A DNA stretch of 64,000 nt from Euwallacea fornicatus (lineage: Eukaryota > Arthropoda > Insecta > Coleoptera > Curculionidae), in contig NC_089566.1 of the NCBI RefSeq assembly GCF_040115645.1, positions 558,001-622,000 of the forward strand. The letters are read 5' to 3'. A model generated the notes under the pieces. It searched no databases. It had not been told where the DNA came from and saw only the letters and a program-made list of their open reading frames with translations. This document shows positions 34,041-45,614 of this stretch, one piece after another. The translations under genes and the position numbers were made by a program. Position 1 is the first letter of the stretch, and each line of letters starts with the position of its first letter.

Positions 34041-36504
34041 TGAAAAATGCTTATGAAAAAAAAAAAAAAACTAAATTATTACTCACCAAAAAGTTATTAC
34101 TACATTTAGACGAATTTCCGTAATTTCTAAATGTCCGGTAGGTAAATAACACTTTTTAAATCGACTTTGAAGCTTTCTAATATGAAAGCGAAGCAACTCT
34201 GCAAATTAGTCAGTTGATGTACTTTGGCCCAACTTCACCTCAGGAATTATAATAATTATATGCTTTTATCCACGATTTTCTGTAACATTTATTAACATTT
34301 TCCATTTATTAAAAAAACTCTACAATAACCTAGAAAATGCCTAGGAAAAGACTGTATAAAGAATGTAGATGGCGAAGCAAGCTTTCGTGATGAAATTCAA
34401 AAAAGCGATTAAGATTGTTCACGAGTTACCGTAAGAACCTCACGTGAGTTAGGCATTGCACCGTTTCCCCATCAAGATCCGTTCTTGTAAAGAGAATTTC
34501 GGTCTGGTTTGCTAACTTTGTAGGTGAATAGATGACCAATCTGCAACACCTATTAACAACGTCAACTTTTTTAGTGTTGGGGGCACTATTTCAGTTATAT
34601 CTGTTCTTTATCATCGTAAGAACGCGTAACAATAAATTTATACTTACATGATTTTCCAATATTTCTGGATGCATTCATGTGTGGACACTTACGATCATTA
34701 CACCTTTGTTATTTTTGTTGTCGAAATCCCCATTGACAAATTCTCCGAAAACGCACTTTCTCCAGCCGCCACATCATTTTTCATTTGGAGTTTGGAGGTC
34801 GTTCGTTACCACGGTGTTTGATTCTCCCTTGTGTCATGTGAAGCGAAATTGGGTGATAAATATTAAATGAAATTGGGGACAAAGGGACAAAGTTAACCTG
34901 GGTTTGCGTGAAAAGGGTAATTTTTAAGTTGTGATTTTTCTCCATGGAGAATAAACTCGAGAGTCTTGGTTAATATTTATTGCTGCGGGTGCGTAGGCTG
35001 GATTAAAGATTTACGCAACGAGAGAAGGGATGTGTTTCTAATTCATAACAAACTTAGCTTATTACAGAGGTTTACGAAAGGCCATTGAAAGGAAATAATT
35101 AATTTTTGGCAAATTTCAACCCAAATTTGGTTAAGCTCCGTTGAAATGAAACGAATATCTAGAAGAGAAAAGCTAATATATTCTAAACAAATTGAGGATT
35201 GTTTTGGTCGAATTTGCATAAAATAATTTGACAAACTTTCGTCGGAACGCGGGAATTTTGTGCCTATTAAATAGCAATAACATGACAAAATTTTAAACAA
35301 TTTTAATCATACTTTTTGCTTAATGAATGTCTGGATATTAATTGATCCCCGGGATGCAGCACCGAAAGTAACGCCTGTCCCATTTGGCTAATAGGGACAG
35401 GACAGTAGGCATGCACTAGATTTAAACGATTGAACATTTCCTGCGTACTTTCGAATGATCTTGTGTTACAAAGGCTACTGTCGTGTATTTTCTAATTACC
35501 CATCAACCGCTGCCGAAACGTCGAAAAGCCTTGGGCCGATAAATCATCCCATCCAAAGCTCTTCAATTAACCAATTGTTTTCAAAATGTAAACAGAATTG
35601 GAACATAACGTAAACATGTAAAGCCAAAACTTTATTTAATAACTGAAAATACAGGGATTGAAAATTACAACCGGGCAAACTGGCTTAATAAAGCATTGAT
35701 GTCAATTAGAGTTTTAATGAACAAGTACGGAAATTCGTGCTACTGCTGCGCTACGAGATATAATTGTCAATTCTCCGATTTAATTACGTGTCTACGGAGA
35801 TTTGATTCAATTCTCCAAGAAGTCCGCTGAAACTGAGGCAGCTGTTAAGAAATTTAGTTATTGCCAACATGCCAGCTTCAATTTAACTAGTATTTCGCGT
35901 ATTAAGTTTTTCTTTTAACTATTTAATTGGGGTCCCCTGATTTTTGTTTTATTATCGAAATCACCTTAAACTTACGAAAACAAACAGGAATGAAAATACA
36001 CTAGGTGGATACTCTGTAAGAGTATATGAATGCATAGAATAACTTTACTAGGAGGATAATTTACATGGAAACTCGAACGATTACCTGTGCACAATCCCTG
36101 TTCCATGTCATTTGCAAGAAACTTGTTTGCTTGGTAAGATTGCGAGCACTTTATAATTTGTCCCTAATAAGACCATGACATTATCTTGGAAACGGGGAGA
36201 CAAGATGGCTTTACGCGTTCTCGTTTTGGTTGTATTGAATTTACCGAAAATACATATACGCTCCTCTTCGTCTCATTCGGTCAAGTATAATCAGCATGCA
36301 GTGAAATATCACTGACTGAGGAAATCACTTGTTAGGTAAATAGTATTTCCCACGACCCACTAGTGTGGTAAACGTAAGAAACACAGGTAGTAGTCGCCAA
36401 AATAAATGCTAAAACACGCGTTTATTAGGAAAAACAAATGAAAGAGAGATACATCGCAATGAACTGCTCTGGCTAAAAAAATTACTATACATAGTGTATT
36501 ATAA
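34041..36504. other. Unassigned, possible unique host DNA
   Basis: This is one of the longest stretches without a recognised element. Open frames are short (63 to 85 codons) and unrecognised. No RNA gene is seen. Confidence 0.45.
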
Positions 36505-36506
36505 TA

Positions 36507-37220
36507 CAGGGTGTTTCAAAATGTGTGTGTCATAAATTTAAGGGGTGATTCTACGAGTGATTTTGAGGAAAAAAAAATGTATGAACCTAGGTCCTTTTTC
36601 GCTGAAATACAGGGTGTTAAAATTTGCTATATATATTTGTTTGTTTTAATAAGTCCGGATCTGCATTAAATATTTTTATCAAGCTTGGGAGGCATGAGTT
36701 AGGTGCAGAAACCCACCTTTTAAGAATCGTTTTTGTCAATTTTAGTTGTTTTTGTTAAAAAAATGGTCTCCTAAATTTTTTTCGTAACATCAAGCGTTTT
36801 CAAACAACAAACGGATTAGTTAACATTGTATGTTATAATAACGACCATTCGGACAAACAAAAATTAAATAAGTTGTTGAAAATGTTCTCCGTTACGAAAA
36901 CAATTTTAATTTTTTGAAAAAGCAGCGGCGTAACATATTTTTCACAAAAAATAATCGGGATCACACTCTTGGGGGCGTCACTGCTTGCATTTAAAAATCC
37001 GTTTTTCTCTTAAGAGATATGTTTCCACACCTAACTTACGCCCACCAAGTGTGATAAAAATACTTAATGCAGCTCCGGACTTATAAAAAAAAAATATGGT
37101 AAATTTTAACACTCCGTATTTCAGACAGGAAGCGAAAATGTGTTCATATAAACTTTTTTTCTCAAAATCACTCATAGAATCACCCCTTAAATTTAAGACA
37201 TACTATTCCGAAACACCCTG
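36507..37220. mobile_element. CAGGGT-type element with two-box ends (714 bp)
   Basis: The tips are CAGGGTGTTTCAAAATG after TA and the mirror of CAGGGTGTTTCGGAATA before TA. The arms are similar for about 200 bp (AAATTTAAGGGGTGATTCTA is shared). A second box, CAGGGTGTTAAAATTT, starts at 36610, 103 bp inside. Its mirror (CACTCCG) ends at 37116, 104 bp inside the other end. No coding sequence. The piece at 54300-54423 is a lone right end of the same family. Confidence 0.92.
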
Positions 37221-37239
37221 TATACATATTGGATTACTC

Positions 37240-39477
37240 CAGCAGCTCTCAAACTTTTATTCTTATGGCCCTACTATTTTAACTCGAGCAATTTCGTGCC
37301 CCTTAATTCGTTGGAATTCTATTTACACCAGGTAACACTGTCCTGGCTACAGCGCTCGAGACACTGTCAGAAAGTCCGCGCCAGGTAGTGAAGTGTCCCG
37401 AAATTTCTAGATTGAGGCGACGTGATTATAAATAAAGAAGTGCATTTGTGGTTATTATTAGTTGTTTCAACGAGCGTAGTTCTGTTACGCAACAAACTTT
37501 CAAGTCTGATGTTCCAACGCTAAACATTGTTGTGGGCTATAAGTAGGTGGTAGGTGTGAATAATTTTTTTAAATGAAGACTTGAGGATGAAGGATCCTGA
37601 GGAACTTAAGGATCCAAATGGAGATCGTCCCAGATCTAATATACGAAAATATGACCAAGCGTACCTAACCTTTGGAATTACTAGCCTTGCGGTAGGTGGC
37701 GAAGAAGAACCTCAATGTATTATTTGTTTAAAAGTATTGGCTGCAGATATCATGAAACCTGATAAGTTGAAGAAACGTCTAAAAATGCTACACAAAGAAT
37801 GTGTTAACAAACTGTGTGATTCTTTTTAAAGGAAATCTAAGATTATTTAAAAAACCGAAAATAAATTTCCATTAAGTGTAGCAGTAAATGAGAAGGCTCT
37901 CATGGCATGGTTCAAAGTGGTTAGATGTAAAAAGCCATATACTATTGCGTGGCAACTTCTTTTACCCGCTTGCAGAGACATTCTAGAAACAGTGTCTGGT
38001 GAAAGCATTTCTACACAATTTCACAATATTATTGTCGACGAATTAACCGTATACCAGTTGATACTCAGCAACAGCTTGAATTTGAGCTTATCGGAAAATT
38101 GTTTGCTACAGAATTTGACGAAGCAGCTGACTCCAGTAATGATTTCCATTTGATTTACTATATCGGATTCAGCCAAGGTCCTGAAACATGTGAAGATTTA
38201 TTGTTTTGCAAACTAATAGAAGGAAGAACTGCAGCCATGGAATTGTTTAACAACACAAATGGTACTATTATTAAGGCGAATTTCCATTGAAAAAATTGTG
38301 TTGCTATATGCACTGATGGTGCCCTAGCCATGTCTAGTAAAGACAATTGTTCATGAACGCTGGTAAAAAAGAAATGTTCAGAAATTACCTGGGCGCACTG
38401 TATGATTCATTGGGAAGCATTAACATCTAAATCATTAAGTCCTGGATTAAATATGGTTTTAACAATAGTTATTGAAGTAGTTAACTTTATGAAAACCAGA
38501 CCGCTGAAATCAAGGAGATTCTCTATTATATGTGAATATAGGAAGCTGAGCATAAAGCTTTGCTATTTTATTCTTCATCTACATGGTTGTCACGCGGTAA
38601 AGTGCTCAAGCGAGGTCTTTAACTTAAAAAGGAAAAAAAGCGATATTTTTAAGCGAAGAGGGTTACAAACGTTCACCAGAATTTACGACAGATTATTTTT
38701 ATTAAAACTTTTATTTAGTAGATGTTTTTGAAAAATTTAACACAATTAATCTTCAACTCCGGGGAAAAGATGTAAATATATTTGATTTAAGTTAGAAAAT
38801 CGATTCCTTTTGTAAGAAAATCCAGTTACGGAATAATAAATGGAAAGAAAACTGGCTTCACATTTTTTCCGCGTTGTGTGAATTTATGCAGGATTTCCCA
38901 TTGGAAGAGAATCACGACGCTGTGATGCTAAAACCCGTGGAGAGTCATTTAGAAGACGATACCTCTTTGCAGTAGATGATGTCAAATTGTCCGACTCGAG
39001 TTGGATTTTAAACCCATTTGACAATACAAGAAGAAGAACAACTGATAGATGTTTCAACAAGCACCTCACAAACATCAAATTTTGTTAACAAATCTTTACG
39101 ACCTTCCGTATGACTACTCCTTTATAAGAGCCCAAGCGTTTGGGATTCTGTTGCCTTTTCGAACGTCTTATATTTGTAAAACTGGATTTTCTGCACTTCC
39201 TGCCTTGAAATCTAAATACTGAAGTAAACTTCAACGAGAAAATAAACTCAGGGTGACCTCTAATATACTAGAACCAAATTTAGAGAGATCGTTAACTTTA
39301 ACTGTTAACCTTTAAAAAGCGTATCTTAGCCATTGGTGTTTAAAACCTTAGAATGAGGTTCTGTCTGTTAAATAAAATTTCAATAAAGGCTTTTTGAGTT
39401 CTATAGCGCCCCTTTAATTATATTAGGGCGCCCCTACCGTCTTTGGAGGGGGGCGCTCCACAGTTTGTTAACCGCTG
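37240..39477 (+). mobile_element. hAT element of the Buster/ZBED5-like type, copy 2
   Basis: The left tip is CAGCAGCTCTCAAAC and the right tip is the mirror of CAGCGGTTAACAAAC. The 8-bp flanks GATTACTC and TATTATTC agree at 6 of 8 positions, as expected for an old target duplication. It matches copy 1 (12477-14661) along most of its length, including the 5' leader before the coding part. It starts 17 bp after the TA of the preceding CAGGGT element. Confidence 0.92.
37590..39300 (+). pseudogene. hAT (ZBED5/Buster-like) transposase, decayed
   Basis: The BED finger region is better kept than in copy 1: KYDQAYLTFGITSLAVGGEE, then PQCIICLKVLAADIMKP with the Cys pair, and LHKECVNK, although the first His position reads Arg (KKRLKML). 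Downstream come CKKPYTIAWQLLLPA, ESISTQFHNI, FATEFDEAADSSNDFHLIYY, GPETCEDLLFCKLIEGRTAA, then SLSPGLNMVLTIVIEVVNFM, and C-terminal pieces LSDSSWILNPFDNTRRR and YCSKLQRENKLRVT. The pieces are spread over all three frames with stops between them. Non-functional. Confidence 0.9.
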
Positions 39478-39485
39478 TATTATTC

Positions 39486-39954
39486 AATTAGGCAAAAAAT
39501 GTTTTGCTGACTTGAAATTACATCCCACGTTTTGTCAAAGCAGAGAAACGTGTTCGTGTAAAAATACAACAAAAAGCATCACCTAATCGACTATTATGAA
39601 AGTTATCATGGGTGTATATCTGCAACGATGAAACGGCGGATTTTCGTTGTCATAATCCCTGATCGATTTCCAGACGGGTAAACTTTTTATTTTTATGTGT
39701 ATGGTCCATGGTCACAAGGGAAATAGTGTATATGGCAAGCTAAAAAGGTTACTCTTATCAACTGACGAGTGCAGAATACTACGCAAGAAGTGTTGGTGAA
39801 GGCAATAATCACGCGAATGTGTCACGGAACTTTCTTACGAGTTATGTAAGAATATTTCCTGTAAGTATTACAAAAATCATTTATTATTTACCCCCATATA
39901 TGTATAGTATTTGCTCAACATGTGGTTATACAAATTTTGACCCAATTAGATCAG
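39486..39954. other. Unassigned spacer
   Basis: Nothing recognised between the hAT element and the LINE. Confidence 0.5.
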
Positions 39955-39959
39955 GCACA

Positions 39960-41621
39960 TAATGGGCCATAAAAAACGACGAAAAAGCGGATTCCTTTGC
40001 TATCCATCTTTGCAATATATTCGAACCAAACAGCATGGTCACAGATAACGAAGCTGAATTCCTAACCGAGATAAGAAATTTTCTCGATAGCCCTTTGTCA
40101 ATGGACCCTCCTATCAAACCCGTTACACCAGCAGAAGTACGCATGATTATCACCAACTTGAACTCCAAAAAGGCACCTGCATATAATTGGATAACTCCGA
40201 AAATTCTAAAAGCACTCAAGCGAAAGGCCACCATCTATATCACACAATTGTGCAATTGCACACGCAGAACCAACTGCTATCCAACCCAGTGGAAGATGGC
40301 ACAGATTGTAATGATACCTAAACCAGGAAAAGCTCCTGACCAACCCTCTTCCTACCGACCAATTAGCTTGTTGCCAATGCTGTCTAAAGTATTCGAAAGG
40401 CTCCGTCTCAGCAGAATTAAAAGAGACTTGACCCACGACAACATCATTGCCGATCATCAATTTGGATTTCGCGAGAGACACTCTACTGTGGAACAGGTTC
40501 ACCGTGTAGCTCATAGAATCTCTGAAGCACTCCAGCAAAAACAATACTGCTCTGGCGTGTTCCTCGACGTCTAACAGGCTTTCGATAGAGTCTGGTACTT
40601 AGGACTGCTCTATAAAATTAAAAAGCTGATACCAAAATACTTCCTAATATTAAAATCATATCTAAACAACCGAAAGTTTTACGTGCAAGTTGCCGAGCAT
40701 CAATCTCGATTTTGCGATATACTTGCTGGGGTCCCTCAGGGGTCCGTCCTTGGACATTTATACACGCTACATACCGCGAATGCAGTACAGAGCGAACATG
40801 GGATGTTGGCTATCTTTGCAAACACACAGCGTTCTTAACAACAGACCCAGGCCCCCAGTGTGCATCTGACATCACCCAGGAATACCTTCATGAATTGAAG
40901 AAATGGTTGATTAAATGGAAAGTCCGAGTAAACCGAAACAAATCCACCCACATAACATTTACGCTGAGAAAAGGCTTCTGCCCACCCATTACTATTTTTA
41001 ATGACCAAATTCTGCAATCACTGGTGGTATGCACTTAGATCGCAGACTCATATGGAAAAAGCACGTATAGGCGAAGCGAACCCAGCTAAATCTTACCATC
41101 AAAAGTATATCCTGGCTTATCGGGCATCGCTCACAACTTAGCCTAAATAACAAATTGCTGATCTACAAATGCATCATTAGACCAGTGTGGATATACGGAA
41201 TATAGCTCTGGGGAACAGCCAGTGGCTCGAATATCGATATTCTAGAGCGATTTCGACCGAAAACCCTGCGCACGTTAGCTAATGCCCCATGGTACGTTAG
41301 CAATGCCACATTGCACCAAGACTTGAATGTAAAGACGATCCGAGAGGAAATTCATGACCGCACCAAAAACCACATATACCGGTTAGACAGTCACGCCAAC
41401 CACCTAGCCGTGAACCTCTTGGACTCCTACTCAAACAGATTGAACAGAGTGAACACTCAGGAGCTTTGTGACCTGTTCGATTGTACATAGTTGGATGACT
41501 GTGCTGACAGTCATCCCTATAGATCTGTTTTAACTCCAATCGAAATGTTTCTGAATGTCCCTACTGTTTTCCTGGTACAGATTGTAACAAATATTAGTAA
41601 AAAAAAAAAAAAAAAAAAAAA
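39960..41621 (+). mobile_element. Jockey-like LINE, 5'-truncated, poly-A tail
   Basis: A non-LTR retrotransposon copy begins inside the ORF2 region and ends in 23 A residues (41599-41621) about 110 bp after the ORF2 stop. The 5' end lacks ORF1 and the endonuclease, as expected from incomplete reverse transcription. It is GC-richer than its surroundings. No clear target duplication was found. Confidence 0.9.
39963..41490 (+). pseudogene. LINE ORF2: reverse transcriptase and C-terminus, broken
   Basis: It copies element RNA into DNA at the insertion site. Blocks in order are KADSFAIHLCNIFEPN, ITNLNSKKAPAYNWITPKIL, MAQIVMIPKPGKAPDQPSSY, RPISLLPMLSKVFERL, QFGFRERHSTVEQVHRV and VFLDV. A TAA follows at 40572-40574, then QAFDRVWYLGLLYKIK and AGVPQGSVLG. 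The catalytic FADD block is destroyed: the text reads AIFANTQRS with a one-base loss near 40820. The C-terminal part continues in other frames (SLNNKLLIYKCIIRP, SNATLHQDLNVKTIREEIHD) and ends NTQELCDLFDCT. The fit is to the Jockey clade by overall block text. Inactive. Confidence 0.9.
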
Positions 41622-41850
41622 TGTGTGTGGACGAAAAGGAACAACGCAATACAAAAGAAGCGAAATGCGTCGCATTTCGCTCTTCTATCGACTTTCAGGG
41701 AAACATCAATCTTATTCTGATTTCAAATGTAAATAGTGGATCTTATGGTAAATTTTTCTTGTCCAACTTGTATAACTGAAAAATGTATCAGAGCCCAAGT
41801 CAAGTCTCAAATATATTTATTAAATTTCATCAACCCACTATTAAATGATA

Positions 41851-42698
41851 CAGGGTGTTTATTAATTATTTTTACAAATTTTAAAGAGTTATTCTTTGGC
41901 TGATTTTAAGATAAAAAGTTCATATGAACATCGTCGGTCCGTATCGGCTTAGTTCTTCAGGTATACGGGTCCAGACAAAAAAAATACTATGGTATTTTGA
42001 TTATATTTTTATTCAGTAATATATGAATTTGATAAAATACTGAGTGTTGGGAATAACGGTGCCAACAAAACTAAAGTGTGGCGGTGGTCCATCGCGCATC
42101 AACCGCATCCTGTTTCTGGTGTCCAAATGTGCTTTTAAATGTTCAGGAAGCTCGTACTTCCAAGAAGCTTCGGCACCCTTCGTCAGTAAGCCGTCGTAGA
42201 AAAATAAAAAGTCCCATAAGGTGATCAGCGATAATTCCAACTCAAATATTTAGGGAAGATTATACGTGAAAATGATTTTTTATTACAGCGTTGAAGTTAT
42301 CCTCAGCCCAGATATGGTAACTTACAAACTTTCAAGCTTACGACGCAGGTTTAAGCTTAAACCAATTTTTTTTCCAAAACGGTTCCTTTCAACGACGAAT
42401 GTTAACAGTTATGGTAATTTAAATCCAGATACAACACTGTATATGACATCCTATAACTTTTCACAAAACACTAAGTAAATATTGGAGTACCTCCTCACCG
42501 ATACTCTCAGCGTCCAGCATTTCGTCAAAATTACATATTATTGAACAAAAATATAATAAAAATACCAAACGATTTTTTTTCAACCCTGTACCTGAAGAAC
42601 GAAGCCTATACAGACCCAGATTCATATGAGCTTTTTATCTTAAAATTAGTCAAAGATTCACTCTTGAAAGTTTGTGCAAGTACCTAATAAACACCCCG
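41851..42698. mobile_element. CAGGGT-type element with two-box ends (848 bp)
   Basis: The left tip is CAGGGTGTTTATTAAT after TA. The right tip is the mirror of CGGGGTGTTTATTAGG. The arms match for about 200 bp (GATTTTAAGATAAAAAG, CATATGAA). Inner boxes are CGGGTCCAGAC at 41966 (115 bp inside) and the mirror of CAGGGTTGAAAA ending 42588 (110 bp inside). No coding sequence recognised. Confidence 0.88.
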
Positions 42699-42731
42699 CA
42701 TATATAACTATATTATATATGTATTTATATA

Positions 42732-44012
42732 CGGGGTGATATTTTACAAACTTTCAAGGGCTATATCTCAGAAATTAAAAAACATTTCTTGAAACCGTTT
42801 CTGTAATAAGGGGAACCAAAATTGTGTATTTACTGTCTATCCACGTCTATCCTCTACCTCCCAGCAACACAGATATTGTAACTTTAAATGGGAACCCCCC
42901 ATTTGTAATATCTCATTTTAAAACTCTTTAAAAATGCTTAAGATTGTGTTAACTAACATCGCATTTGTTCAAGCAGTTATCGAATTATTAAATAAAAAAT
43001 AAATGGAATATTTGTATTTACCTTTTAGTTAATTAAATATTCAAACTGGTTTCTGCTATTTCTCGTTCATAATAGAATCGGTTTTCAAATTCCTGACGAA
43101 CGTGGGCCAAAGTTTCCTTTGGTATAGCCTGGCATGCTTGAATAATCCTTTCTCGCAGTTCCCCAATTGATTTAGGCTGATCTTTAACGACAACAGATTT
43201 TAGGTGTCCCTATAAAAAAAAATTAAATGGCGTTAGGTCTGGAGAATTTGGTGGCCACTCTATAGCGCCTCGTCTACCAATGCATTTCTTTGAATGACGA
43301 TAATTTACCCGTCGCTTAACTGAAACCACATACTGTGGAGGTACCCAATCGTGTTGAAAATATGATATCCTTGTTTAAAGACTTATTTTCTTGTATGTCA
43401 GCCTGGTTTTCGAATTCACGAATAATCATGGGTTTAATGGTATTTTCAATGCTGTGTACCATTGTGGGAAAAATAAAATGATATGAACAATTGAATGACA
43501 CCGATACTCAAAGTTTCAAAGGTTATTAAATAATATTACTCGAAACCTTCTTGGTAGATCTCAGTACCAAAACGAACTGAAATATATGAGAGATTAAAAG
43601 CAGACTTCCAAATAAAAAAGTTTACTGATTTTCCTGTACATCGTGACTATAATATAAAAAATGTAAACAGTTCTAAATTTTTCAAAACCCCTGAATAAAC
43701 AATAAAAGTATTAAGTGAAATATTGATCTGCGCTTCAATATGATTCTAAAAATTTGTATTCAGTTCTTTTATTATTTAATAATTCGGTAACTGCTTAAAC
43801 ACATGTGAGCTTTAAAATTAGGTATGACAAGTAGGGGGTTGCCATTGAAAATTACAAGGTTGGGACGACTGAGGGTAAGAGAGTAGACGCGGGTACATAG
43901 CATTGGTTCCCCCTACTTATTATAAAAACGCCTTCGAAGAATTTTTCAAATATTTTTTCATTCCTGAGATATAGCCAGTGCAAGTTTTAATCACGCTAAA
44001 AAATTCGCCCTG
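42732..44012 (-). mobile_element. CAGGGT-type element carrying a transposase remnant (1281 bp)
   Basis: The left tip is CGGGGTGATATTTTAC after TA. The right tip is the mirror of CAGGGCGAATTTTTTAG. The arms share GGCTATATCTCAG and GGGGAACCA and pair for about 170 bp. The centre holds a minus-strand transposase remnant. It starts only about 34 bp after the previous element, across a TA-rich tract. Confidence 0.88.
43033..43363 (-). pseudogene. Transposase C-terminal half (DUF4817-associated DDE type)
   Basis: The minus-strand frame reads YFQHDWVPPQYVVSVKRRV, then GRRGAIEWPPNSPDLTPFNF, a TAG at 43210-43212 where Trp is usual (FFLWGHL), then GHLKSVVVKDQPKSIGELRE and RIIQACQAIPKETLAHVRQE, ending AETSLNI. 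The FQHD and SPDLTP-FFLWG blocks and the RIIQACQAIP-E-L--VR-EFE helix are typical of the insect Tc1/mariner-like proteins whose N-terminus is a DUF4817 helix-turn-helix. The N-terminal half and the first catalytic Asp are absent. Inactive. Confidence 0.85.
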
Positions 44013-44860
44013 AAAAAGACGTATATTATATTATGTCAAAAGCTTGTCGGTTAAACTATTTGACAGTTGCTGTTCGAAATATAGAAACTGTCAAATTTCA
44101 TCTGTGGCTATGTGAGAAACATCAAAATTTTTATGAAGGATCGTGATATGATCATAACCAACCAACAGAAATAATGATATTAGTAGGAACGAAACAATAA
44201 TAGATATTCGACAGCAACTACGCTTTGCCTTAGGATCAAATGATAAAATGAAAGCGTCGGTGATTTTTTAAAGGCTACGTGATGCACATTAAATATTTCC
44301 CATGAAAGTTTTGGAAATTCTTTGCGAGATGTTCATATGACTATGAACTGAGGAGCTTCATTGCCTACCCTACTGAAAAGGGTTGATGTTATCACTAAAT
44401 TTCCGGTCAGCGTACAGCGTTGGACATGAAACATTTTTATAATTTAGAGACTACTCAAGAGTCAAACTTAAATAAATGATATTGTATTTACAGAAAAAAA
44501 AAGTTTTGATGCTTTTTCATTAAAAACTCTATATACGCCAAGTTATAATGCAATTAAAGTTTTACCAAACTCTGCAATTCTTTTATTTAACATATTTTCG
44601 AAAATCTGCTAGGAGGGGATGGCGTATATTTTCACGAAGACCCTGTAAATTCCCAGTGATCACTAATTTAGTCTTATGCCAATATACTGTACGATGCAAG
44701 GTTAATTATGCAAGGTGACATAATGAACACGTGCTACATTGAATAATTCCTATACGGTGTGGAATTGAACAATTCAACGTGCAAAAAGCTTTTTATGAAT
44801 CTACTAAGAAAATCTATAATTTTACGTAACAAGTGGGATTCAGTATTCTGCGGGATAACA
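44013..44860. other. Unassigned spacer
   Basis: No gene or element recognised. Confidence 0.5.
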
Positions 44861-45612
44861 CAGGGTGTTTCCTAAGTACCGCACATAACTTCGGAAGCGT
44901 ATTCTACAGCTAAAGTAAAGGTAATTTTGTTATATAAATTATGTCGCAAAAATGCTTCGTTGCGGAAATACAGGGTGTGAAAATTTTATTGTCTGAAATT
45001 TAATGTCTCACGCACAGGTAACTTAACGGTGTTGGTGACTAGTAAAATGTCAAAAATTTCGCTACCAAACAGGCAAGTAGATGACAAAAAATTCATATCT
45101 TCATACAAGTATTTCTTCTCTTAAGAATAATAAAAAAGAGTGAAAAAATTTACCTACAATGTTTTTTATTTATTTATTTGAAAACGGTGCGTCCCACGAA
45201 AATGAAGCAAGAGACCTTTTTTCTTCCAAATCGAACACACAATTAAAAAAGGAACAAAGTATTGGAAAAGATAAGTGGCGGACCACATTTTTCTTTTAAA
45301 ATATCCAGTAACACATTTTTCCTTTAAAATATCCAGCAATTATGCTACCCGAACGCTACTGGTTACACAACAACCACTCTTTTTAGCGTAAAATATGCAC
45401 TATTGTTACCTCTCAAACCCTGCAAAATTTCATTAAAATATCTCAAGTGGTTTCGGAAATATTTAAAAAATTGTAAATTTTTAAAGAAATGATCACACCC
45501 TGTATTTCCGCAACGAAGCATCTTTGGGATATAGTTTATACAACAAAATTACCTTTATTTTAACTGTATAATACGCTCCTGAAGTTATGTACCGTACGTA
45601 GGAAACACCCTG
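44861..45612. mobile_element. CAGGGT-type element with exact two-box symmetry (752 bp)
   Basis: The tips are CAGGGTGTTTCCTAAGTAC and the mirror of CAGGGTGTTTCCTACGTAC. The right flank is TA and the left flank is CA, probably a mutated TA. Inner boxes are CAGGGTGTGA at 44971 and its mirror ending 45502, each exactly 110 bp from its outer tip, both preceded by GCGGAAATA. No coding sequence. Confidence 0.93.
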
Positions 45613-45614
45613 TA

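Noticed and set aside
41599..41621. Poly-A run as a simple repeat
   Set aside because: It is the tail of the LINE, about 110 bp after the ORF2 stop.
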